Source: Gymnopus androsaceus JB14 | Lineage: Eukaryota > Basidiomycota > Agaricomycetes > Agaricales > Omphalotaceae | DNA: 64,000 nucleotides | Assembly: GCA_009733575.1 (NCBI GenBank) | Contig: ML769431.1 | Span: forward strand, 243,482 to 307,481 | Direction: 5' to 3' | In this document: piece by piece, positions 11,234-23,425 of the stretch | How positions within the stretch are numbered: position 1 is the first letter of the stretch | How the letters are laid out: every line of letters begins with the position of its first letter | The notes under the pieces: generated by a model | Databases searched by the model: none | Seen by the model: the letters and a program-made list of their open reading frames with translations, nothing else | What the model was told of the DNA's origin: nothing | Translations under genes and position numbers: made by a program

Positions 11234-12570
11234 TCAAGCAGGCTGAGGCCGCATCTTCATCCTTGAATCTACCAATGCTTCCATTCTTCGCAATTCTTCC
11301 TTTGTGGGCTCAGCTCGCAATTCCATGAAGAATATATCACGCGATTGTGTTATTTGAGTACGACTTTCATGAAAGGTGAGGAGAGCACCATACGTGATGT
11401 GTGGGAAGTGAGCTAGGGTCGATGAAGTCGGTGGATATAATTCGGATATGTTGGAGGTGAGGACAGAGCATGCCAGCATGAATATCTGGTGTCCCGAGAT
11501 GCATAAAAACAGAGTCATCCACAGAACTCCCAGTCACATCATCCACCAGTATTTTTCCAGCGCCAATCTCCCGAAGGCTCGGAACGAGCGCGAGACATTT
11601 GAGCAATTCATTCGTTGTCATTAACATGCTCAACGAAAGCGACTTTAGGTTCTGCGGTGATGATAAGGCAGAGAAAATGACCATGAGATCTCTTCGATTG
11701 CTCCGACTGAGAACCGCCGGGCAGAAAAGGGAGCGGAAAAATATTGGGACCAATGTTGGTACTGCATCGTCATGACTCGGATCTGGGGTGATTTCTCCTC
11801 GAAGTATGAGTTGTATCTCCCGCATTTCGGGAAGATTAACAACAAGATTTCCATCGGCAAGTACTCCGTCGGGCATATAAATCAAGATTGAGAGTGACGA
11901 GTACGTGCCAAGATGTTCAGGATTTCTCGCGGAGAGATAGCCGTCCCATCATATATCACAGGTTGTAATATGAGCTCGGCTAAATTTCCCCAGTCCAGCT
12001 CCAATCGATCATAATGCCTAAAAGCCATTTATCTCCAGCTTCTTCAACGCTGGCATCCGTCGAACCAGAGAAGTGAAGGGGAGCTCCGTGGTTTCTGAGG
12101 GGATAACCTGTACTGCACTTTGGACGCAAAACATGTTCAGAATGGGAAAATTGACTGAGGTGAAAGAGTCAAGGTGGCCCATTTCGTCAAAAGACCCAGT
12201 GAAATAGCTTGGGAGCTCATATCTGAAGGAATGTATATGTGCAGTGACTGCCACAGCGCAGAAGTATTGATAGCAGTTTGCCTCCAGTCTCGTGAAATTG
12301 CAGTCAAAAGTAGAGGTGCTTGCGTCAAGTCCCTGACCGCATATCGTTCCTCTGGAAGGCACATATTTCCGAGAGTTTCCGCAGGAAGACGGCACAGAGG
12401 CGATATCAAAGCGTGATGAGCGTCAACATATTCCTGCAGAATTTCCCTCTTTCGAGAGAGATTATCCATCAGATTCTGTACACGAGCTACTTCCGATTCC
12501 AACTAGGTGAGTTCTAGTTTGGGTTCGGTGAGAAGAGCTTCTAGGTGTATCAGCTCTTCTGTAGATGAAA
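11234..12570 (-). pseudogene. F-box/LRR-like gene, decayed
   Basis: Read on the minus strand, the 5' part encodes a coiled-coil leader (VARVQNLMDNLSRKREILQE), then an F-box-like stretch LPAETL...CLPEERYAV...APLLLTAISRDWRQTAI...LW, the usual layout of agaricomycete F-box proteins that recruit targets to SCF ubiquitin ligases. The C-terminal half looks like leucine-rich repeat material (LPEMREIQLIL, LPSLREIGAG). The reading frame is broken several times: an in-frame TAG at 12503-12505 before LESEVAR, a shortened F-box after LPAETL, a frame change between about 12140 and 12240 (continuing as MGHLDSF...LKKLEINGF), and another near 11890. Introns alone cannot repair these. Family assignment is fairly firm; function is lost. 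Confidence 0.75.
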
Positions 12571-13663
12571 CATAGTTTGTGTGGAGGACGGAGGCAAAGG
12601 AGCGGTGAAGATGCGTGTGGAAGAGTTATTTGGCGCCCAGTGCACGTACTAGCGCTTAATTCTGAACGCGTTTCTCTCTTGGTTTCTCTCTTGCTTCTCA
12701 TTTTTTCTCAAGTACGACCCCGCTTCCCGACTGGTACCATGAAATTTACACCTTCTATTAACAGGAGGCTCTCAATCTCATCTTCGAATATCTCTAAGCA
12801 ATGAACCCGCGATCTTACAGAAGGTGAGACTCAGGTTTCAGCACCAACCATCCTGCCTTGCGTCCTGCAGCTGAGTACGGTATCTGGAGGCAGATGGTAC
12901 TATTCCGTGGCTCGAAACCGTACGGCTGTTTCTTGAACGGTGCTGTTGACTTTGGTCATTCAACTTAATTGTGGAGGTGATGCTATGTGGTCCAACCATC
13001 CCACCCCCTGCTTCAATTTCTTCGCTAGTATAATAAACCAAGCTCATCAGCTTCATTACGATCCTGAATTTTCACTCACAGAGCTTTGTTTTCATCGCAA
13101 TTATTACTGGTCCCGCATCGAACCTCCGTATACCAGGGTCTTTGTCCTCAAACCCAATGGGTTTCGCCAGACTTTGGGAGCGGCCATGGATTCCTAATCA
13201 TCCTAGTCTACGAGGGCATGAAACGTTCTCCCAATGGAGAGGATCAAAACGACTTGACTTAGGAGATAGTCTTGGTCCTGGATATTATCCGTTACTCGAT
13301 TACTCCACAGTCGAAGATTGACATCTTCCTCGACGTCGGAAATACGATGTGAGCGCTCAATGCGGAATGGAAAATAATCGTGGTTCTGGAGCCGATAAAC
13401 ATTTACTTATGCTCGCTAAGACTACTATGTATACTAACTTGTACCCTACAGTCGCTATCCTCCGTTTTTCTCAATTGAACGGTATACGCGACTGAATTCA
13501 TTTTCATCAGTCAGCGCCGAATTGATCCTTCTTCCAGAAAGGAGCGATTTCTGTCTTTGTTACAGAGGGTCACCAAGGTCATAAAAGGATGTCACATCTC
13601 CGATCTTCCCAAAAACCCTTTTAACTCAAGGTTAACTCAAGGTCCAAGCCTAACATCTTCATA
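12571..13663. other. No recognisable gene
   Basis: Both strands contain only short unrelated open frames. I see no conserved motif, tRNA or clear repeat. Some of it may be upstream or promoter DNA of the decayed F-box gene. Confidence 0.5.
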
Positions 13664-13975
13664 ATGGTCACAGCTCCCAGCGAAAATCAAACTTCCTCCT
13701 CAGCCCTCCTGCCTAGGTTGGCTCCTCTTACGCGTATACGAGTTGCAGTAGACCGCGACCCGCTCCATATCGTCGGTAAACACTGTGAACGTACCTGCCA
13801 CAAAGCTAGTAAGTACTGTATCGGAGAGGACACGAAACCGATAACAAGTGATAGGCTTAGTTTTGAGAATGTCAAACTTTCCAGTCAATACGCTATCGGA
13901 GATACAGACTCCGACAACTTAACCAATGGCAATGTCGAGGGGAGGGCCATTGTTGAGTTGGCTGAAGGGAGTTGA
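13664..13975 (+). CDS. Hypothetical short protein (103 aa)
   Basis: A single open frame begins in a reasonable fungal start context (CATAATGGTC) and encodes a polar 103-residue protein with a Ser-rich start and acidic C-terminus. I recognise no domain, signal peptide or membrane segment, and no intron is needed. It could equally be chance or an exon remnant, because the flanking DNA shows no other coding signal. Confidence 0.25.
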   Translation: MVTAPSENQTSSSALLPRLAPLTRIRVAVDRDPLHIVGKHCERTCHKASKYCIGEDTKPITSDRLSFENVKLSSQYAIGDTDSDNLTNGNVEGRAIVELAEGS

Positions 13976-14763
13976 ACCGTCCTTGTTGAGTATTGTGATC
14001 TATCCTATCTAGTATGGACCAACTTGTTATTTCAGGCTGGGCTCAAAATAGGCTGATCATGTTCACCGGACGAGGATCGCGAGGAAGATTATGGTCTGTT
14101 ACAGGACTGAAGTCGCAAAAGCCTGAGTTATTACCTGGAAATGCCACTCGAGCGCCTGCGAGCGGTTGAGCCTCGTAACCCGGATGGGACTTGGAAAATA
14201 GAACCGCCTACAGCGGCGCAGCTAGAGGGACTGAGCACTGAGTACTAAGTTTTCTTTGGCTGGAAGGCGACGGGAACAGGGTGCAGCTGGGATGAAACAT
14301 TGCAAATCAACAACCGAGGCCTGCAGATGAGTCAATACTACGCGGCAGCACTACATAAGCAGCGGGGCTTCAGCTCTGTGGAGCCTTTACTGACATTTAC
14401 TACATACAACAAAAGGCCAGTTCCAGATGTACCAGTATATCTTACAAACTTACACTTGGAGTAACTGCTAAGTATATCATAGCCTTCGACTTGCCTGATT
14501 TAGTTTGTGTCAACTCGGAGTATGTCTGATTGAAATCTTCGTCTTATACCTATTGATCGGCAACGGAACGGATGTCTTTCACTCCTCCCCAAGGCTGTAA
14601 TTCAGTTTCAAGGGTCCTTGGTGCAGTGTCATGGACCCCAGATATAAAGCCTCTGGGCAGACCCACTGGCTCGATATCTTGCTTCTACACAACGGCCACA
14701 TCTCTTATAAAACTCCAAACTAATAGTTCCTCACAAGCTTTTATTTAATTCCTCGTCGCAATC
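13976..14763 (+). promoter_or_regulatory. Intergenic stretch with TATA boxes before the aspartic peptidase
   Basis: Two TATAAA elements, at 14643-14648 and 14706-14711, precede the ATG at 14764. The closer one lies 58 bp upstream of the start codon. The rest of this stretch shows no gene. Confidence 0.45.
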
Positions 14764-16465
14764 ATGCTGCGAACCCTTTCTTTTGTAATCTTGAATTTCT
14801 CGCTTTCTGTATTTGCCACAGAAGGCCCCGCTGTCCCTCATAAAATTCTTCTTTCTTCTCGAGTCGCTCCCATTGGAAAGTCGCTCAAGCGAAGACAATT
14901 GTCTCCGGCAAATGTTCCTCTTAGCGACTTTTTCTTGGGGACGGATCTACAGTGAGTTGGTTGCGCATACTCTATCCCTGCCAATTCTAATTGGAGTGGC
15001 TCATACAGGTGGTTTGGCAACATTTCCGGTTAGTGTCAAAGATCTGATATCTTGCTCTAAATTCTGAGAAGAAGAGAAGTTGGAACGCCCCCGCAGAATG
15101 TGACGGTAGGTATACTCATCAGACCTTCTTCTTACCACCACTCACGTCATTTTAAAGATTGCTTTTGACACAGGGAGCTCCACGTTGGAGTTTGCGAGTG
15201 CGTTATATTCTCTGTTCCTACTGTTCTCTATAATGAATTCTTCAAAGGTACACTCTGTTCGACCTGCACTAATCAACCCCGATTCAACTCTTCGGCGAGT
15301 TCTACTTTCGTCGATGGTGGAAGTGAAATTACGATCGCATTTGCAACCGGCGTCGGTGTAACACCAGTAATTGGCTACAACACCGAGCTAACGTTGCGAA
15401 ATGCTACCGATACTGTTACTGTCGGTGGCCTTGCATCGCCTGATGTACCTCTGTATTTGATCACAAACCAAACTGCTGATTTCGACATTGATCCGTTCAG
15501 TGGGATTCAAGGTATGCTTTTATACTAATAATCATTACTTGGGCTAAAGATATTCTACGATGACCAGGGATGAGTGCCCAGCCAGAAGGATTTTTCGCTG
15601 CTCTCATTGATAGTGGCCTTCCTCGTAGGTGTCTTCCGCATTGTCTTGATGAATATGCTAAATTACCTTAGCGCTGTTTTCCATGTACTTTACGCCATTG
15701 GCTGTTGGCAATGCTGAATTGACCATTGGAGGAATCGATGAGTCAAAATTCACTAGTAAGTTCCTCCTTGACTTGCACGTCTGAATGATCGCACTGAGAC
15801 TATGCCTACAGGTGAACTCACATATGCATCTCAAACGGAAGATGCTGGAGACAATTGGCAGCTTTGCTCGCCTGGAATTTCGGTGAATGGGAAGACCAAC
15901 TCTGTGCTAGATGTCCCCCGTACTATCGTCTTCGATAGGTAATTGCATTCGGCTCATCCCTGAATATACCAACACTTATCGCTCTACCCAGTGGAACGAG
16001 CAACGTTGTGTTTCCAACCGCTACTGCAGAGGTGCGTTGATGATTCCTGTATCCAGTATTCTCCATTAACCCTCCAACCAGGCTATCTATTCTTTCATCT
16101 CACCCCACATCACGCCCAATCCAGCGGAGAATGGGACCTACGGTATTGCCTGTGACCTCATCCCGACGCTTCCAGCTATCATCGATATCGCGTTCACTAG
16201 CCAGGATGGAACGCCATTCAACTTGACTATTCCTAGCAGCGAGCTTAGTGTCGGACCGTTCGCTGATAATACGTCCTTGTGGTGAGTGTAAACAAAATCG
16301 TAATGATCAGTTACAAGCTAAACCATTTTCCCAACTTGCATCAGTCAAACCCTTGTCAATAGCTTTGAAAATTATACCATCGTAGGGGGGAGTTTGCTTA
16401 AGCACTACTATAGTGTTTGGGATGTCGGAAACCAGCGAATGGGCTTTGCTTCCAATGGGGTTTGA
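14764..16465 (+). CDS. Secreted A1-family aspartic peptidase
   Basis: Eleven exons can be joined with canonical GT-AG introns into an uninterrupted 388-residue protein (exons 14764-14951, 15009-15028, 15080-15105, 15158-15197, 15248-15511, 15568-15624, 15672-15755, 15812-15938, 15992-16031, 16082-16281, 16345-16465). It begins with a hydrophobic signal peptide (MLRTLSFVILNFSLSVFA) and a propeptide-like region ending in KRR. WFGNISVGTPPQNVT leads into the first active-site motif DTGSS, and the second, DSGTS, follows VPRTIVF. The C-terminus has the expected GGSLLKHYY and NQRMGFA strands. It should hydrolyse proteins at acidic pH outside the cell. The length is normal for pepsin-like fungal enzymes and every splice phase agrees. 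Confidence 0.93.
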
Positions 16466-16692
16466 GCAACTTGAATCTCGAACAGGTCGAATCACTATTA
16501 CAACAGGCACTACAATTACAGCTATTAGTGAATATACATGGACACTGTAGTACGTAGTACCTTTACGATTCGTCATACCTATGGGATAGCTGTATCCAGC
16601 CGTCGTAAACGACTTTATAAATCACTCTGGAAGGGCGTCAAATTCAAGCGCCTGTCATTGTCAGCCTTCCCTCAGTTCCACATTCACCAAAA

Positions 16693-18631
16693 ATGGCTGC
16701 CGCTACTCCTTCCAAAGGCTCTCGCTCGACTACGAGTGCCAATCGTCGCTCTTCGAGAAATTCTGCACAAGCCACCAGCCCTCACGCGTTCGAAAAAACC
16801 AGTCAAAAAACGCGCTTCTGCTGCTGCTGACGCTGAGACAGACGATGATGACGAAGAAGTCGATGGAGCGGAAGAGCCAGAGAAGATAGAGAAATCAAGA
16901 AACGGGAAAGGAAAGGGTAAAGCGCAAGGGAAAAATAACTAAATCGAAATATTACGACAGCGACGCGTTGGACGAGGATTCGGATTTTGACGCGAATGAA
17001 GACGATGAAGAGGAAGAAAAGCCTCAGAAATCCAAGCGAAAGCGGACAAGTGGTGCCGGAAAGCAAAGCAAGACTCCTTCACCGCGCAAGAGGCGTCGAA
17101 AAGCAGGCGACGAAGACGCCGATGAGGAAGAAGAAGATTTTGAGCTGAAGGAGGGACAAGAGATTGTTGGAGAGGTTGTGCAGGCTCCCAAGACTGGTCA
17201 GAGGTGAGCTTTAGGCTATTCCTTTCAATGCAACCTATTTATCGAGGCTTATCTTACGCGAAGTCCCGCCTGGCCAAATATCCAAGAACACGTTGGACTT
17301 TCTAGAACACCTTAGGTGATCCAAAATGTAACGACCGAGAATGGTGCGTTTCTCTATGCTTTCTGTCTCATGCTTAGATTGACTCTTCAACGTAGGTTCA
17401 AGCTGCATGGTGCGTCACCTATCCTATCCAGTATACAGTGTTGATGTCTCACTTTTTCGATTTTTGTTTCCTTCATAGAACCAGTCTATCGTCTCGCTGA
17501 GAAAGAATTCAAGGATTTTGTGGATGCTTTCACCGAAGTACTCACCGAAGTCGACCCGCATGTTCCTCCTCTGCCCCCCTAAAGACGTGATTCATCGTAT
17601 CTATCGAGATGTGGGTTAATCCTATTTTGTCTGGTACCTTTTACTGATTAATTCCTATCATGATGTAGGTGCGCTTCAGTAACGACAAAACACCGTACAA
17701 GAGGAACATGTCTGCTAGTTTTTCGCGGAGTGGGAGGAAGGTATTTTCGCTTGTTGTGAGTATTCATGGGTATTCTTTTCGTTTGCGTTACTTATCCAAA
17801 GCGGTAGATCATGTGTGAGCGGGTTTTCCCTATCTCTCTCTCCCTCTACCTACTTACGAGTGAATCGGCTCTGTACCAGCTCAAGTAAGATGGTTGTTCC
17901 CTCCGATGAGATTTTCCATTGATGCTTTTCATTTCTAGTCAAACCAGGCGGTGAGAGCCTTCTCGCTGCAGGGACATGGTGCCCAGGTAAAAACGAACTA
18001 GCCACTATACGGTAAGTTCACTCTTCTCCAATCTCGCTTCGATGATCTCCAAGTTCCACTTGCTAACAAGTCCTGTTGTAGATCCAACATCGCCCACTCT
18101 CCAGACCAACTACGTCAAGTCATCTCTGACCCTGCCTTTGTCGCTCTCTTTGGCGAACCAAAGCCAGTAAAAGGTGGAGGGAGGAGGAACATTTTTGGTG
18201 CGGACGATGAATTGAAAGTTGCTCCTAAAGGGTTTGATAAGGATCACAAGTGAGTGCCGTGCGTATGTGTATACTGCCATGCTGATTGCGATGCGTTTGG
18301 CTGTAGGGATATTGACCTTTTGAAGTGTCGCACTTTTGCTGTTGTGCATCGGTGAGTCTACTTAGCGTGTTTCGTATGCTCCATCTAACGTAACGATGTC
18401 TGTAGATTCAAAGACTCTGAAGTCCTCGCTCCCGATTTCAAGACCAAGTTGGGTGAAGTTGCAGCTGTAGTACGGCCGTTTGTTCGTTGGCGAGTACAGT
18501 AGCATTTTCTGGTTTCACTGTTTGCTCATAAACTTTTGTGTTTTGTTATGTTATACAGTTTGAATGACCTGATGACTATACAAACCCGGGATAACGACGA
18601 CGAAAACGGTGATGATGATGAGGAGACATAG
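16693..18631 (+). pseudogene. DUF2461 (TIGR02453-like) protein gene with several frameshifts
   Basis: An N-terminal basic/acidic tail (Lys-rich and DDDDEE, EEEE runs, possibly nuclear) is followed by the DUF2461 core: TLDFLEHL, DPKCNDREWFKLHEP, RIYRDVRFSNDKTPYK, FSRSGRK, and CRTFAVVHRF near the end. The fold is of unknown biochemical role. Intron positions are conserved, but the frame shifts by one base near 16790, 16915, 17316 (an extra base after GAACACCTTA), 17580 (extra T after the C run) and 17745, mostly beside homopolymers. That means either a recent pseudogene or indel errors in the sequence. The last intron (18490-18558) appears to use a GC donor (TG|GCGAGT) rather than GT. Confidence 0.75.
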
Positions 18632-18883
18632 GCTATGAAGAATGTGTCTGTTACATATCTAGAACGCTGCGTAGGACAGGAGGAAAATTGAATTTCGGAA
18701 TGTAATTATTAGATCTACTATGATTTTGACTACAAGCGACTGTATAGAATGGGTGAGCGGGACGTCAAGGATCATCGTCACTGATCATGAATCGTCACCC
18801 ATGTGAGTCGTGACGCTTCTGTCCCGTTCTTCCACTTTCCACTTGGTTGATCAATCTACGCATGAATCTACCAAAGGACATAA

Positions 18884-20073
18884 TCCTTCGATCTTCCTGA
18901 GGACAAAGAAATAGTATACCTCGAATACGAACCCTCTCAGCTTGCGCTTCCTAGCCCCGAATACACACGTTTTGTCTGCATCAGCGATACCCATACGCGG
19001 AACTTTCCTGTGCCAGACGGAGATGTGCTGCTTCATAGTGGAGACCTAACGGATTCAGGGACTTTGGAGGAATTTGAGAAGACAATGGATTGGATCTGTC
19101 AATTGCCGCATAAGATAAAGATGTGCGTAACTGGCGTTTAGGTTGTGGATCGTTATTGATCATTCTAGTCAGAATAATTGCAGGAAATCACGATCTTCCA
19201 CTACATGCCGACTGGTATGAGCTGAACCATTTACGATGGTCTCGATCGGGGCACGAAACTCCGCAGGTGCCCAAGCTTAAATAACTGTTCTGCGTTCATC
19301 GAGCTCAATCGCCGAACAGGATCACAGTCGTATTCTCGATGTGCTAAAAGGCAAGAAAGCGCAAGATGCCAACGTTGTTTATCTTCAGGATGAATTTCAT
19401 TCCTTTCAAGTGAAAGAAGGCGGAAGGACATGGTCTGTCTATGGGTCTCCAGTGCGTTTACATTTCTCGAAGATCGACCAAGTCCAAACTCTAGATGTCT
19501 GTATAGTGGTCACCAGAATTCTGCAATTGGGCATTTAATTATACGGCTGCAGAGGGACCGCGTGAGTCGTTCATATTCTATGACCATATTTGCTCTGCTC
19601 GTCTTGACTATGAACTCGTTCTATAGCACTGATATCAAGATTTCTGATATCCGATATACTGTTCGTATCGCTTCAGCGCTCCTCCGTTCTGCGAGTTTCA
19701 CTTACTGTTACCGTCTCTATCCAGGCTGACACACGGCCCACCCCGTAACATCTTTGACCGCACAACCAGACGCGACTTTCCTGGCTGTCGCGCTCTATCC
19801 GACGCTCTTCCTCGTCTTCGGCCTCGTCTCCATGTCTTTGGACACATCCATGAGGCTCATGGTGCTCATGTGCATTCATGGTCTAAGGGACATGTTGGAA
19901 GTGTACAGAATTCCAAATCTTCTGAACCGGAACCGGAACCTGAAGAGAAGGAAGATATCAGTGATCCTGACGATGATGATGTTACGGTATTCGTCAACGC
20001 CGCCAACTGGCCTATGGGTCCAAGGAGGCTTGAATACCAGACTAACTGGGAGGTTCGGTGGGCCAGGTTTTAG
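18884..20073 (+). CDS. Calcineurin-like metallophosphoesterase
   Basis: Spliced exons give the metal-binding motifs of the family in order: CISDTH, GDVLLHSGDLTDSG, AGNHD, LLTHGPP and VFGHIHEAHG. These supply the Asp, His and Asn ligands of a two-metal hydrolase. YGSP and WAFNY between blocks match the MPPED-type fungal proteins, so a phosphodiesterase-like activity is likely, substrate unknown. The intron before LTHGPP uses a GTTCGT donor (19661). The protein ends in a stop at 20073, but the expected C-terminal GPGFRPVVVDMLD lies immediately downstream in another frame, so one base is probably lost near 20055. The true first exon was not resolved, because a stop at 18881 precedes the first conserved frame. 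Confidence 0.82.
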
Positions 20074-20254
20074 GCCGGTTGTCGTTGATATGCTTGATTG
20101 ATTGAATTGTAGAATTGTAAGTTGGCAATAAGCCTTTGGACTGTATGGTATGGTAATTGTTTGAATAATGTGTACATACAGATTCTCGACGCTCGTCGAA
20201 AGGTTTATAACTTACAATACACGAATATATAGCTAGAACACAAGGTCCAAACTA

Positions 20255-20353
20255 TCCAATGTGGTGTAGTGGCTAACATTGCTGTCTTTCATAGGCATCT
20301 GGTACAGAGCTTGATTTGCACAGCAGCCCGGGGTTCGATTCCCCGCATTGGAA
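20255..20353 (+). tRNA. tRNA-Glu(TTC) with a 27-nt intron
   Basis: The acceptor arms TCCAATG and CATTGGA pair perfectly, and the discriminator is A. The D arm contains GTGTAGTGGCTAA and the T arm is CGGGGTTCGATTCCCCG. The anticodon stem GCTGT pairs with ACAGC once the intron at 20292-20318 is removed from directly after position 37, leaving loop CTTTCAC with anticodon TTC. Internal A and B boxes are intact. Confidence 0.93.
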
Positions 20354-20851
20354 TCATGCTTTGTGCAGTTGTGCTGTATCATTTTTTACTTAATGAATTC
20401 AAAAATACCATTGACTGACCTTTTCCTCAAACACATTATCATGACAGAATGCAAGTAATGGAATGGGCAGCAATGTCAGTCACTCCTCAGAGTCTTCACG
20501 TGCTGACGTGCTGACTTGAAACTTCAAATTCATCAAAGCTCCTGTGCTTAGAGCACTTGCTACAGGAGCTATGACTATTGGAGCCTAGTAGGCATTTTCA
20601 GGTCTTACGGACATGTTCTTTCCACACTATTACTGTAAGGCTGTTTCTTCTGTACTAATTTATACACGATCTCTCATTTGATCAGATAATTAAATGGAGG
20701 CTGGATGGTTAATAGGTTTGGAGGACTGCCATCGAAAGGTAAGGCCCTTTTTTGGCAGTCAACTTTCAACTAAAGCTAGGAGATTTCGAGGTCCGAGACG
20801 GGTCCGAGCTAGGATGTCAATCCTTACTTCGTGACATTTGGCATTTTTCTG

Positions 20852-20857
20852 TATAAA
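20852..20857 (+). promoter_or_regulatory. TATA box of the SMP-30-like gene
   Basis: TATAAA lies 46 bp upstream of the ATG at 20903, followed by a CT-rich leader, the usual arrangement for a TATA-driven fungal gene. Confidence 0.6.
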
Positions 20858-20902
20858 TGACCCCATCTCACCCTCGCTCACCTTAAGTTTCCTTCCGACA
20901 CC

Positions 20903-22013
20903 ATGTATCTCTCACTTCAGATTTTTGCCTTGTTGAGCGTCGCGGTTGGGTCGCTTTCTAGTAAGTTCGACGCGTTGACGGTTCGATCAAATATTAACGA
21001 TGAAAATCCAGGTCCTACAGTCCAACCCTATTCACGTCTTCCCAAATGGTACATCGCTGGAAAGTCTAGCCGTTCGTGCCAATTATCGAGAGTCTATACT
21101 CACAGTGTACTAAGGCCCAAGATTACTCAGATACGTGCCAATGGCCAGATCCTCACCACAGTCATCACCGCACCCGAGCTCTACCTCGTCGATCCCACTA
21201 TTAATTCCTCCGCTACTCTCATCCACACATTCTCTGCCTACGAAGTTCTCACCGGCATTGTCGAAGTCGAGTTTGATCAATTCTATGTCATCGCTGGAAA
21301 CTATTCTTTCGTCTCGGGGACCACTCCAGGATCCTACTCTATTTTCCATGTCGATATGGTTCTTTATCCCCGACTTGACACGAGTTGAGAAGGTCGCAGA
21401 CGTTCCTGAAGGCCAGCTCCTAAACGGACTGGGATTGTTATCGAGGGAGGAAGGTTTGATTTACGTCGCGGATAGTTTTGCAGGCGTGATTAGACTTCTC
21501 AATGTCTACACCGGGGAAATCCACGTCGCTATCAATGATACTCTGACGCAACCAGCGACCGAGGATGGATTGGCTGTTAATGGCGTCCATGTTTCACCGA
21601 GCGGAGAGAAGAAATACGCCTATTTCACCAACACCGATCGCGGAATTCTAGCTCGAGTGCTCATCCATCCCAATGGTAGTGCTATTGGTCAAGCAGAAAT
21701 CGTGGCGTCTAATCTACCGGTGGATGATTTCACCTTTGATAGAGATGGAAATGTCATCCAGGCTCTCATTGGTGCAAATGAGGTTGTGAAGATTGACGTT
21801 GAGACGGGGAATGTTACGCTGCTTGCAGGGAGTCTTAATAGCACAGTGTTGGAGGAGCCTACGATGGCGCAATTTGGAAGGAGGGAGGATGATAGGAAAA
21901 GCGTGTACGTTTCGAGGAATGGAGGGTTTGGGAAAGCTACTCAGGTTGGAGGAGCGGTCTTGAGGATTGAGTTGGCAGGAAAAGTACAAGGTTTGAAACG
22001 TCGTAGACGGTAG
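20903..22013 (+). CDS. Secreted SMP-30/gluconolactonase-like beta-propeller protein
   Basis: A signal peptide (MYLSLQIFALLSVAVGS) starts the gene. The mature part shows propeller-blade features: FPNGTSLESL, RANGQILTT, LYLVDP, GLIYVADSFAGVIRL, NGVHVSP, YFTNTDRG, DDFTFDRDGN, VSRNGG. Fungal relatives are six-bladed propellers related to lactonases and paraoxonases; the actual substrate is unknown. An intron at about 21072 uses a GTTCGT donor. The frame changes near 21365, between FHVDM and VEKVADVPEG, with no room for an intron. The phase between the first exon (donor GTAAGT at about 20961) and the second also fails to close. So the gene carries one or two frame breaks, or the sequence has indel errors. 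Confidence 0.75.
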
Positions 22014-22400
22014 TAGACGTTGATTACTTACATAGAAGGAATGAAATCCAGCTATACCAGCTTCGAAAAAGATGAGCCGACTTTGATAACCTTGGCTTGA
22101 ACGTAGTTGGAGGTGTAAATACTTAAGGCTAATAAGCCCTCCTACCTTGGCCAGTTGTCTATACATTCTAGCGAGTTCGGCTATCATCTTCCAGCTGGGT
22201 GTAGTGACAGAGAAAGAGCTGGAACCATGGTGAACCTCGCTGTAGATGTACTTGAGTTCTGCATCGACACTGAAAGGGTCCATCCAAGGTTTGAAACGTC
22301 GTGGAAGACGTTGATTATTCAAATAGAATGAAATCCGGCTATATCCCCAGCTTCGAGCAAGATGAGCGAATTTGATAAGCCCTGGCTTGAACGCAGCTCG
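21988..22400 (+). repeat. Short direct duplication of the gene's 3' end
   Basis: About 115 bp covering the stop codon and 3' flank (21988-22105) recur at about 22287-22400, sharing CAAGGTTTGAAACGTCGT, GAATGAAATCC and GGCTTGAACG blocks with moderate divergence. The intervening ~180 bp are unique. Confidence 0.7.
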
Positions 22401-23425
22401 AGCGAAAACCGAGCTCTGTTCGTTCTGTGCCAGAATCAAATCATCTAGTACAAGTGATTGAGATCGGGTCACTACTGTAGAAGACCGGCGCAATTTATAA
22501 ATGAACCCGAGAAGGATCTTGAATTATGGACATAGTTGGAATTTGAAAGAGGGGAGGTTGGAGTAGGGATAGTCGACCTGTCGAAGGCCAGAGGTATTTG
22601 TATGCAAAACGAAAAGTGGCGTACGGTGTGCTAGCAGAGGAGATTGTATTCCTGTATCGGAGTATTCTGCAGGTTTTCAATGAAATTGCTTATGCAGATG
22701 TAGTCGGAGATAAACGAACCTCGAAACATACAAGACGACAGTCCGACGGCAGTCACTTAAAAGCGGAGTTCTTTTCAGTCATATTTTACCGAGTGCGCAA
22801 ACAAGTACCTCGACCGCCTACGACATGGTTATTGTGAAAACGCGACCGTCACGTGTCACGTGTATTCCGTATGGTAGCGAAAAAGTACTCGGCTGAACGC
22901 AGTTGGAACGAGGTCCAGCATGATAACGATGCCCGAACACGAAGTCCTAGCCAAATCCAGCAGGTCAAAGGATTGTCAAAGGAGATTAAGCAAAATATCA
23001 CGCTCATGTGAAAGGTCAAAGCGGTTTGATCTTCCTTTTTGGGAACACGTCAAATCCTCATTGGGAACAGGCCAATTGAATCCAACACGATGTTTACGCG
23101 TTGCAGCACTGATTTGACCGACCATGGGATCATCACGCTAATTGCTTGTATTCCGATTCGCCTTGAGTCACGATCAAGCAACGAGACGATAACAGCCTTT
23201 CACCAAACAACAATAATACATGTGGTGGCAACAGGCTTGAACAAAGGGACTTCCTTACAGGCTATTCCGATTATATTATTCAGCACATGATGCAAGTATA
23301 AAGGCCACTCACATTGTGGCGTAACTATCCAACCTCTTTGCTCTTCTCCACCACGAGCCTACCGCTACCTCGAGTAACCCACTATCTGTTAATATCTCTT
23401 GTTCGCCAATACAACCATTGTCAGT
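22401..23425 (+). other. Intergenic DNA with a TATA box for the next gene
   Basis: No coding signal is recognised. TATAAA at 23297-23302 lies about 125 bp upstream of the ATG at 23426. Confidence 0.4.

Noticed and set aside
12137..12502. 121-aa frame considered as a complete small F-box protein
   Set aside because: It starts at a TTG directly after an in-frame TAG and lacks the following leucine-rich part, which lies in other frames, so it is a pseudogene piece.
21714..22493. 259-codon minus-strand open frame
   Set aside because: It overlaps the SMP-30-like gene in antisense, has no recognised motif and crosses the local duplication.
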